Shown here one piece after another: positions 49,001 to 58,539 of a DNA stretch of 64,000 bases. Each line of letters opens with the position of its first letter. The stretch's first letter is position 1. The notes below the pieces were generated by a model. The model had not been told where the DNA came from. It saw nothing but the letters and a program-made list of their open reading frames with translations, and ran no database searches. The position numbers and the translations under genes were made by a program. The stretch is from the NCBI GenBank assembly GCA_964019415.1, contig OZ025874.1, forward strand, positions 6,278,592 to 6,342,591. Reading direction: 5' to 3'. Source of the DNA: Ianthella basta (taxonomy: Eukaryota > Porifera > Demospongiae > Verongiida > Ianthellidae).

Positions 49001-51337
49001 GAACAAGTGCACACACAAATGTATGTGTGTGCAAGTGCACTTCTTACCCTGTCTCTATCACTTCAAACAGCCATCCCTCAGGGAAGAACTTTCTAACTTC
49101 GCTGTCTGTTTCTTCAGCAACACTGACTTCTGGTGCCTTTAAGTCAGTAGTTACAAAAGATACATCATCTTAGGAGTGGCATAAGAAGAAACACATAGAA
49201 CATACAGCAGGTATGTCACACACGCACCCATCCACACATCTCTACACACAAACACAAACAAGCATCCTCTCCCCCATACACAAACACAAAACACAAACAC
49301 ATACACATCTAAACATGTACACAAGCTCACACAACATGGTGAGCACATCCCTGCCACTGTACGCACACACCCTCACATCTCCAAACACAGGACAGAGCAC
49401 GGAGACCCTTGCCCAACCTACAGTTCATTAGCAGACAACTCCTTCAGCTGAGCAGTGAGAGTGACTTACCAATGCTGAAGTGGGGCCCACGGAGTCCAGG
49501 TGGAGGGGATGTTGTTGGGACGGATGGAGCCCTTGGGAGGTACATATTGGTCATTACGTTGATTCCAAGAGACTGTTGGAGTTGAGCAGAAAGGAAATAT
49601 CGTAATACACTTGTCTTTAGTCACTCACCCTGATGAACTTAATAACTTTGTCACTCTCTCAAAGTATTAATTGTCAATCACTCCTGTGATACCACTGACT
49701 ACTGTCACTATCCCCCATAGCACTACAGAGTATTGTCACTCACATTGATGATTCTGTTAATGTCCATCTTCTGTGGCTCCTGACACTCAGTTGGGCAGCA
49801 CTGTGTTCTTGTATCAGCAGTGCAGCTGTGGTCCACACTGGTGATGGTGCCAGAAGCAATGGAATCCAGATTCTTGCACACCTGGGGTGAAAAAAGGGGG
49901 ATTGAGGGAGGTGAGGATGGAGAGGAGAAAGAGTGAGGACAGAACGGGGGAAGAATGGCACGTACACATGTACATCAACTCTTTCTGTATCCAGTAGTAC
50001 ACCAGGCAATGGGTATATTGTCAATAACTGGAGAAGCTTACCGAAGACTTCTTGCCGATATCACAGCTGCCAGCCAGGAGTGACAGGCTCTTGTCAAACA
50101 TTGACACAAGGACAGGTGTGTTCGGAGTGGACGTGACATTGACATAGACCTTTGTCATGGGTACAACGCTGTTCTCCTCATTAACAATGGCCATGTCACT
50201 GTCACGGTGAAGTGCCATGGCAACCTGATAAATTGCAAACATGGCACAAGTGAAACACAAGCAACCCCAACTGCCCCACCCCCTGCAACATGCCCCTCCC
50301 ACATCTTCCAATGCCAAGCCCCTCCTACTCACCTTATGCTGAAGGCTGCACTCTGCTTCAATCTCCAACACATCTCCAGCGAGCTCTCCGTCCTCCTGAG
50401 CAACGTAGCAGACAACCTGGAAGCGTGGAGTGTGCCTGGCTGACATATCCACCTTCATAGTTGCACTGGTGCCACTGCTAGATACTGTCTTGTGAGAGAG
50501 AAGATGACCTCGTGCAATGACCTGGACAAGTAGGAGAGGAAGAGGAGGGAAGGAAGGAGAGGGGAGACGTGGGAAGGGAAAGTTAGGGGGAGGGGGTGGG
50601 ATATGAGGGGAGGTGAGAAATGGGAAGTGAAGGAGTGAGAGGACAGTGGTGAGGTGAGTAAAAATCATGCAAAGTGCAATAGTACATGGGATCAAATATC
50701 ATACGATAAAGAGATCAATGCATGTTAGCACTGTCATGTGACTGGCCATCAATCACCTCCTCAGTGTTGTATACGTACATCAAGCAGAACACTGCACTCA
50801 CCATGCACTGAAGTAGTTCAAACTTCCTGTTGGAAGTGGCAGTGATCTTAAGGGAGTCACCAACCTGAATATTCCAAACCAAGGATGGAGGAAGAACATG
50901 ATGTGAGGGCCATGGAAAAGAGCTATTCATGTATTGTACATACATACATACGTACAGTATGTATAGCCAAAGTTTACAGAGTATACAATTAATGATGAGT
51001 TGGTGGGTTGATGAAATGTGAACACATGAAATTTTCTCTCTCTTCACCCTCCATCCCTCCCTCCTTCCCTCCTTTCACACCTTTGGCTCCATGCTAGATG
51101 ATGTGAGCTGCAGGTAGGTTGAGCTTGGGGAGAACACTGCTACTGGGGTGAGGCAGATGTTGATATTCTCACAGGAGTACTCCTCCTCAACCGGATTGAC
51201 CTAGTGCAGAGGAATAGAAAAAGGTGTCCACACAAATAGAAACACACACAGCCAGATGTACACAGTAACACTGCACATGCATACACATAATGCACATACA
51301 CGTACATACACACAAAGTTACACACATACACACAAAG

Positions 51338-51405
<68 letters not shown>

Positions 51406-51849
51406 TACATATGTCCGTTAACATGCACACACACTAACCACTACTCACCAATATCTTGAGGCAGTTGGCTCCACTCGGGATCTTAAAGGTCCTCATCCAC
51501 TCCCCTTTCTTGTTGGTACTGAGTGCTCTTGACTTGGTATAAATGGGCAGGTCACCATTGTTGGCAGTCACAGTGAGTCGGAACTTCTTTGAACCTGTAG
51601 GTGTGTCATCTGGGAGCAGGGACTTGATCTATGGCACCACAGCAACGTACAGAGAGGGGGGGGGGGGAGAAGGAGATGAGGATGTACACACGGTTGCAGT
51701 ACACCTGTTTCATATCCAAAGACTGAGCCATATGTAATGTCACAAATAGCAATAAACACACATGCACATGCACACATGCACACCACACGCGCACACACCA
51801 CACATGCATACCACATGCGCACACACACTGCACACGCACACACACACAC

Positions 51850-51941
<92 letters not shown>

Positions 51942-52465
51942 ATAACAGGGTATTCCATCCCTGCCCTAAACATCCTTGGCATTGTCTCATCAAACACAAA
52001 GCGAACATGGTTGGCCACCAGAGGAACAGTGGCTGTGTAGTTGAACTTGGTCCCTCGGCCCTTCTCCTCCACCTCTGCAAATATCTTGATCGAAGAGGAC
52101 ACACAGAATGGGTCAAAGCGGTAGCGCAGAATACGCATGTAATTCTCAGCTGGCACATTGAAGTCAACTTTGCCCTTTTTCTGCAGCAGACAGGAAGCAA
52201 TAAACTGATAGTGACATACATATACGTACTAGTTATGTAAGAAGAAGGCATGCAAGTATGTAAAACACTAACACACTATGAATCACAAAGATACACAATA
52301 TGACTCATACAGTATGTATGAGAAGAAACAATACTCTTTATCTACACACTATGAAGACAACTTATGTACAGCCTGCATCATCATATTCAAATTCAGTTGG
52401 CAGCAATCTGATTGGTAATGTGTCACACAGTCAGGTGAATGGAAAGACCAGGGAATGGAAAGACC

Positions 52466-52534
<69 letters not shown>

Positions 52535-55500
52535 AGTGCATATGCATGTGTCGCTGTGCATGTGTGTGCATGTACGTATATCTGTGTGACAGCACATTAT
52601 GCTACACACTAACTGACCAGTTTGTCTGTGATGGTGTGGAAGTCAAAGGTCTCCCTTCTGTCCTTCGCTTCAAGAGAAAACTTGATAGTAACCGCTCCTT
52701 CTACTGGCTCACCAAACACATATCTACATAGCAGGGGAAGGAAAGTGTGTGGATGGGGTAGCAGGTGGGGAGGGATGTGGAGGGACAGGGAGTGGAGGAC
52801 TGGGGAGGGGAGGGAGGTGAGTAAGGCTGAGCTGGATTGTGAGGGTATGCGGCAGGGTTGTGAACAACCAACTGTGGTGTTACCATGGGGGGTGGGGGGT
52901 GATGTGAACGTAGAGGGGTGGGAGAATGAAAGGAATTCCTCCACATATCACTGAACTCACTCTGCGCTCACTGTTCCCTTAATTCTAACTGTGTCCTTGT
53001 GGATGTATTCAGGAGCTGTGACCTTTACTTCAAAGCGAGGCAACACAAACGTGTCCACTTTGAAGTCACATGACCCACTCAGAGTGCCATAGAAGGTGTT
53101 GCACGAACCCCGCTGTACCTACATACATGGGTGATGAGGGGAGGGGCACAAGGGGCACAGGGGCGGGGTCAGGGGTAGAGTGCAGGGGGTGGGGCACAGG
53201 GGGCAGGGTACAGTACAAGGGTAGGAGTGTGTGCAGTCTCACAATCTCATTGACATTGATGGTCCATTTGCCCAGAGGAGGCTCCTCTGAAAGCTCCAAC
53301 TCAAGGCAATTGTAGCCTACAAGGGTTTGGTGGTAGGAGAATATAGGTATACATGGTATGTATGTATGTAAGAGCAAGTTGAACAATACGTACATAGGAG
53401 TGGAGCCACTTGACCCTCATACCACACTGAACGCATACACAGACTCCAACACATTGTCACTATCAACAACATACGTACTGTACTGTACATACATAAGGTC
53501 ATCTGGAGCAGCGCACACATACGTATGTACGTATGTGTATACAGCAACATGCATATGATGTGACAGACGGTGCAACGTACCATCATCAGAAATTCGCACA
53601 CTCTTCCACTCTTGAATCTTCCTCGAGCGAGGGTCCTATAATTCACAGAGAGATGATTGAAGGCACATATTACTTCAGTTGTACGTAGCTAGAAGCAGGT
53701 GCCAAGAACAGGAAGTGCTTCATGTGGCCATCATGTGTAGCAAACAATATAGAAGAGATTGCTAAATCTTCCATAGAGATAGCAGACACGTGCACACACA
53801 CACATACATATGCACACATGCACACACCTGTATCCTGACAGAGACCTTAGCTGGCCTTGGTCGAGCAACAGCATCCAAAGTAATCACACATAGCTTGACT
53901 GAAACAGATGACAGCAAAAGAAGTTCTTTAGTATCAGAGATGTCAACACTGTTTCATTGGATTTCACGCAAACACAAATGGCAAATGTGTGAAGACAGAA
54001 ATGAGTAATTCACAGCTGGAAGCACATGTTGCCAAATTGTGCAAACAATTCACTCTGGCTGCATGTAGCAGCTCTCCGTCAGGAAGTAGATGGGGTACTA
54101 ACCAGAACAGGGAAACCTCTAAGACAGCCACCAGTGGGCCAGTTATAACTGGTCGTTATACAGAGCCGGCTGCATTACAGAGATTGACTGCAATGCTATA
54201 TAGTGCTATGTTGTTCTATTTGGGGCCACTGCGGCTGGCTGCTTTATAGAGGTGGCCGCCTTATACAGTGACCATCTTAGACCGGTTTCACTGTACCATC
54301 AACACTCAATTAAAATTTAATGTCCAGTACTCATCATTAGATGACCACTGACACAATTAGATTCAAATTAATGCAGACTCTCACCTGTCTGGTTTGGCTT
54401 GTAGATGGGTTTGTCTGTCTTGACCACAATCATCCCACGAGAGCTGCTACTGAAACTGATGAGCTGTTTGTCCATAAACATCTCCCCCATGGAGGATCGG
54501 ATAGTGAGGTAGAACTGCCCACCGGGAAGGTCATCATGGTCGGGAAGCTGCACACAGACAGATAGACAAATAGGCAGACATGCAGTGCAGACATGCAGGC
54601 AGACAGGCAGTGCAGACATGCAGGCAGGCATGCAGTGCAGACATGCAGGCAGACAGGCAGTGCAGACACGCAGGCAAACAGGCAGTGCAGACAGGCAGGC
54701 AGACAGGCAGTGCAGACACGCAGGCAGACAGGCAGTGCAGACAGGCAGTGCAGACATGCAGGCAGACAGACAGTGCAGACACGCAGGCAGACAGGCAGTG
54801 CAGACAGGTAGTGCAGACATGCAGGCAGACAGGCAGTGCAGACAGGTAGTGCAGACATGCAGGCAGACAGGCAGTGCAGACATGCAGGCAGACAGGCACT
54901 GCAGACACGCAGGCAGACAGGCAGTGCAGACAGGCAGTGCAGACATGCAGGCAGACAGACAGTGCAGACACACAGGCAGACAGGCAGTGCAGACAGGTAG
55001 TGCAGACATGCAAGCAGACAGGCAGTGCAGACAGGTAGTGCAGACAGGTAGTGCAGACATGCAGGCAGACAGGCAGTGCAGACAGGCAGGCAGACATACG
55101 GTTCAATGTACAAGTAGCTACTCGCATAAGTGCATATCCTGACTAGTGTGCATGTCTTCATACTTACTTCGATGTTAAGTAGAGCAGCTTGACCTACAAG
55201 GGTTGGTGCAGAGGATTCAGTAAGTAACTCAAGCGCGTTTCTGTGCGATTTCACTAGCACGCTGCGTTAAAGGCGAAACGCACCTGGGGTCGTTTACACT
55301 CGATCGGACGCAAAGACTTCGTCGTCCTCGCATCGCCTCTGGTAGCGTGGTCTCTGAGCGCAGGTGCACCGACGCACATACAGAATGGCCTCGATGGCGC
55401 GACTGCGGAAGTTCCAGTCGTAAATAGTCAGGGAAATGCTCTCCGTGGTACCCAGTTTCCATGTCTTTGGTTTCACCAAGGTGTGTCTGTGATGGGAGGC

Positions 55501-56250
55501 CCGAGGGGATTGGAAGGGGAGTCAGCAGGAAAGCAAGAAGTGAATAAGGGACACGCGCGTGTATATGCATGTGGGGCACGTGCATTATCAGACTGCCTGG
55601 TGGTACATAGCTACAGGGATCGATAACACACTAGGGGCATGTATACAAGAGCGAGTGCATTCACAATAATACAGTAACACAACATTTCTTGCGGACCTTA
55701 TCACTCACTCATTATATATGCATAGGGGCATGCATGACAAGATACACCCCAGTGTAGATGCAAAGAGGAGTACACACATTAAAGTGTAATAACCCTCCAA
55801 GCGCTATAGTGTATGTTGTGTGAGTGGTGCAAGGTAAACCTGGTATGCAGCATGCTGTTGCTGCAGTGCACACTAGTTTAGGACGCTCTCTATAGAGGGT
55901 TGTACTTAGGGCACTGTGTAGAAGGGTTGAACTGATCCATCATGATGTCAACATGCACATGTAGTTGTGGGCTTCTCTCAGATTGCATCTTGATTGAGGT
56001 GTTATTTGAGGAGACAGCTTGCTTACGGTGGTGGGTCTTTCTTCTCCAGTTCTTCTTCTGGTGGTGGCCTTGTTGCTGGAGAAGAAGTGGCAGTGACGTT
56101 AGGGAGGGGGCTAAGTGAAGGAGGAGAGGTCCCGATTGAGCCGGTGGCGATGGGAGTTGGTGGAGCTGTGCTGGGAGTAGACCTGCTTAGAGACTGAGCG
56201 GTGGCAATTGCCGCCACTGCAGCTAGCAGCACAAGCACTTTAGACAGCAT
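42870..56250 (-). CDS. Alpha-2-macroglobulin-like thioester protein, copy 2 (A2M-2); in-frame stop in exon 2
   Basis: Same architecture as A2M-1. Exons from 5' (approximate): 56250-56030, 55485-55284, 55195-55170, 54549-54386, 53901-53829, 53636-53578, 53318-53243, 53119-52964, 52723-52619, 52183-51941, 51629-51450, 51201-51082, 50864-50803, 50522-50335, 50226-50043, 49881-49744, 49572-49470, 49169-49048, 47833-47604, 47393-47191, 46999-46872, 46706-46536, 46252-46175, 45976-45806, 45687-45606, 45456-45260, 45062-44828, 44402-44252, 44166-44104, 43875-43763, 43321-43235, 43036-42870; about 1,500 residues. Landmarks: [86 protein letters not shown]. Intron positions match A2M-1 throughout, so it is a direct gene duplicate. 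A TAA at 55294-55296 interrupts exon 2 ahead of its expected donor; every other exon examined is open, so it is either a very young pseudogene, uses another splice, or carries a sequence error. Confidence 0.9.
43890..43905. repeat. Homopolymer G tract
   Basis: A run of about 16 G in an A2M-2 intron, with purine-rich GGAGG sequence following. Confidence 0.85.
44626..44790. repeat. 31-base minisatellite in an A2M-2 intron
   Basis: Five near-perfect copies of a 31-base unit that begins GTGCCCATCACACATGCCCA. The same intron of A2M-1 (17,130-17,200) has only a degenerate ancestral stretch (GCCCACCACACACGCCCACC), so the array grew after the gene duplication. Confidence 0.93.
46536..46706 (-). CDS. 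A2M-2 thioester exon (GCGEQN)
   Basis: Encodes [20 protein letters not shown]; Cys to Gln at 46640-46651. The thioester is intact and identical in its core to A2M-1. Confidence 0.95.
47960..48480. other. CpG-rich inserted segment in an A2M-2 intron
   Basis: Composition (CCGCACTAATCTCGGGAACC, GTGCGGAGGCTTCGCAGC and similar) stands out against the AT-rich intron and is absent from the equivalent A2M-1 intron. It is probably a transposon fragment; no ends or coding motifs were recognised. Confidence 0.5.
48491..48850 (+). mobile_element. Helitron-like non-autonomous element, copy 2
   Basis: TCTTAGGAACCGACGACAAC at the left; at the right a hairpin AGCAGAGGAGGGTGCC GAA GGCGCCCTTCTCTGCT ending CTAG, then T. 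Bases differing from copy 1 sit on both arms of the stem and keep the pairing. Inserted in the A2M-2 intron before the A2M domain exon; absent from A2M-1. Confidence 0.6.
49048..49572 (-). CDS. A2M-2 bait-region exons
   Basis: Exons 49572-49470 ([10 protein letters not shown] then a Pro/Ser/Thr-rich tail) and 49169-49048 ([19 protein letters not shown] then [14 protein letters not shown]). They join in phase across CATTG|GTAAGT and CTAAG|ATGATG. Proteases cleave this segment in the family. It differs strongly from A2M-1 in length and sequence, unlike its flanks. Confidence 0.75.
51341..51403. repeat. (CA)n microsatellite
   Basis: Pure CA run in an A2M-2 intron. Confidence 0.95.
51856..51940. 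repeat. (CA)n microsatellite beside an A2M-2 donor site
   Basis: CA run immediately next to the donor of exon 52183-51941; positional counterpart of 25566-25813 in A2M-1. Confidence 0.95.
52469..52527. repeat. (TG)n microsatellite
   Basis: TG run in an A2M-2 intron, positional counterpart of 26217-26353 in A2M-1. Confidence 0.95.
54561..55095. repeat. Minisatellite, TGCAGACATGCAGGCAGACA-type units, A2M-2 intron 3
   Basis: About 530 bases of 25-base units (TGCAGACATGCAGGCAGACA plus GGCAG) mixed with shorter 13-15-base half units (TGCAGACAGGCAG). Unit lengths mix, giving long open frames of Cys-Leu-Pro-Ala in all minus frames and Arg-Gln in plus frames; these are repeat artefacts. Absent from the equivalent A2M-1 intron. 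Confidence 0.93.
55284..55485 (-). CDS. A2M-2 exon 2 (first macroglobulin domain) with in-frame TAA
   Basis: Reads [20 protein letters not shown], like the A2M-1 exon HILVTPKTWKLGINETLSIT, and continues to ASDRV, then TAA (55294-55296), then TTP before donor CCCCAG|GTGCGT at 55284. The next exon (GQAALLNIE, matching A2M-1 GQTTLFRVK) needs exactly this phase-1 donor, so the stop falls inside the conserved exon. Confidence 0.75.
56030..56250 (-). CDS. A2M-2 exon 1: signal peptide and mucin-like Ser/Thr/Pro linker
   Basis: [20 protein letters not shown] is a strong signal peptide, followed by about 50 residues rich in Ser, Thr and Pro, probably O-glycosylated, ending in an acidic/basic [11 protein letters not shown]. 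The linker is roughly twice as long as in A2M-1. The start codon matches the A2M-1 start. Confidence 0.85.
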
Positions 56251-56443
56251 TTTCTCACAGTGCCCTGAGGTGAACTGCTCTGGCAACTGCTGTTAGGCAC
56301 TGGCTCTTTTATGGGGAAGAACTGAGTTAATAGCATTCATTGCTTAGTCAGGTGCACAGTCAGGTGGTCAGTGGGGTGATCATAACAAGGTTAATGAAGT
56401 CGTTAATAGAGTATCAGTAAGGGTTAATGATTTCACCCCAAGG
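56251..56443. other. Short 5' flank of A2M-2 up to the duplication junction
   Basis: Only 193 bases separate the A2M-2 start from the junction with the second LINE copy. It begins with the 5' flank shared with A2M-1 (GGTGAACTGCTCTGGCAACT). The basal promoter must be here or inside the LINE. Confidence 0.65.
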
Positions 56444-58136
56444 GCACGCCTCTGGACTTGTTCTATTGTCTCCAGACCTCTAGCTTGTGCATCCTCAGAT
56501 CTCATGACCAACCCCATACAACATCACTGGATCTACCAGAGCACTCATCAGCTTCTTGAACGTACCTATACCAACATTACCAACTTCTGCCTTGCACCTG
56601 TTCATCCAGGCACCTAGTGCCCTTCTCCCAGCAGCAGCTTTCTTCTCCACCATCTCTTTGAGCTCCAAGTGTTCATCCACAATGCACCCTAGATACTTAT
56701 AACTAGACACCATTGGGATCACTTCTCCATCCACCTGATACTCCACCTCACATCTCTCCACCGCCTTCTTCCTCATATGCATTATGCCCGACTTTCCCAC
56801 ATTGATCTTCACCCCCCACTCTTCACACCACTTAACCAAAACATCCAAGCTCCACTTCAACCCTTCTCTGTCAGATGCAATCAAACAAGTGTCATCAGCA
56901 AAAAGCAGACCCGGGACCATATCACTGCCACATGGTACACCAAAATTCCCTTCATGCAACCTTGTCACTACACCATTAACGTACAAGGGAATAGCAAAGG
57001 TGAAAGAACACATCCCTGCCTCAATCCAGTGCAAACATTGAATTCTTCACTTAACCTATCATTCACCCTCACCCTACATGAGCTATCTTAGTACAGAGCC
57101 TTCAGAAACCTCAGAAATCTATCATTTATGCCCAGCTGCTCCAAACAGCCCCACAGCTTCCCTCCGTCCACCTCGTCATAAGCTTTTGTAAAGTCAATGA
57201 ACGCCACCATCATATATACCTGTAGCTGCATGCCTTTGCCATCTCAGTTTGCCCCAACAACACCAACGTCAATACCTAGTCCTTGCATCCCTTTTGTTTA
57301 GCGAAACCCACCTTGTTCTTCTGCAATAGCCCATTTTCTTCAGCCACATTAGACAGCCTAGCATTCAGGATCATACATAGAACCTTACTCACCGGCGATG
57401 TCAGAGAGATCCTTTGGTATGTGTTTGTGTCACACGTACCCCTCGATTGCTTCTTTGGAACAGGTATACAACCAGGCTCTCCTGGACCCTTCACACTGAT
57501 AGTACCATCCCACACTCCCAACACACCTCAAACAACACAAATCAAACCTCAAACAGCACCTCAGCTGACATCATGTCGACAATCACCCCATCTTTCCCAG
57601 GTGTGGCATCTTTCTTCACCCTTTCCAGAGCCCATGCAACCTCCTCTCTAACGATAGGCTGATAGAGCCTCTCACTGAAGTCCAACCCATTAATGTCATA
57701 GTTATTAATGTCCTCAGTTTGTCCATTTTGCTGCACATCACCCACTGTACTCTCCTTGCTCTCGCCCAGAACTTTCGCAAAGTGTTCTCTCCAAACTTTC
57801 ACCGCCACTTCACCTGTCTTAATGTTGCCATCTTCGTCATAAACTTCCTGGAGATCACACCCCGCTTTCTTCTTATTACCAACATTCATCCTCCTCATTG
57901 ATTTCCAGAACTTCTTTGGGCATTTGAGTTCTTTCTCTAGCTTGTCCCGCATACTCCTTTGGTATGACCTCTTCACCCTTCTCATGCACTGTTTTCCAGT
58001 AATTTTGCCTATAGTCAAACCTTTGTGCAAGTTGTGTTTTGTTGCATTCCATTGCAGCATGCACCTGTGTTGGTGCCCATGCATTCCCCTGACCACCAAT
58101 AGCTTGTGCTAGTGCAAACACACAATTAACTTGCAC
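56444..58136 (-). mobile_element. Dead LINE, copy 2 (truncated)
   Basis: Near-identical to 33338-35030 at offset 23,106, including the same stops and frame breaks. FADD box in 57034-56495. It lacks the C-terminal zinc-knuckle part because the duplicated block starts inside the LINE at GCACGCCTCTGGACTTGTTC. Shared damage shows it was copied as part of a segment, not by retrotransposition. Confidence 0.9.
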
Positions 58137-58539
58137 TTGACAATGATATCATTCATTTGGTAATTTCTACTGGTTGCCTGCTATTAATGTAAAATACAAC
58201 AGTTACTATTCTTCACCTAATTCTCCAATGATATGATATATCATCTTTTGCATCTTCTGTGGTATATTAAGTGTACTTGCTACCTCCAGTATACAGGAGA
58301 CAAAGCTTTTGTTGATTCATGTTGCACCTAGTTAAAACCAGGCAGTGCATGGCAATAAAGTTGAGTGCCAGTGAGTCTGCTCTCTTCACAAAGTGTTATA
58401 AAGTGAATGCTCAGCTTCTTACATTTCAGTACCATCCTATTTCTGTTACAGCACACAAAAACTTAACATTCACACAACAAATTGAATGTGGTTTAGTGGC
58501 TCAGTTCAGAACGTCCATACGCAGGATCCGAGACCAAAA

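Noticed and set aside
54561-55095. CRISPR-like array
   Set aside because: Contiguous repeat units without unique spacers, in an animal intron.
54368-55260. Cys-Leu-Pro-Ala repeat proteins on the minus strand and Arg-Gln-rich ones on the plus strand
   Set aside because: They are translations of the minisatellite, present in several frames together.
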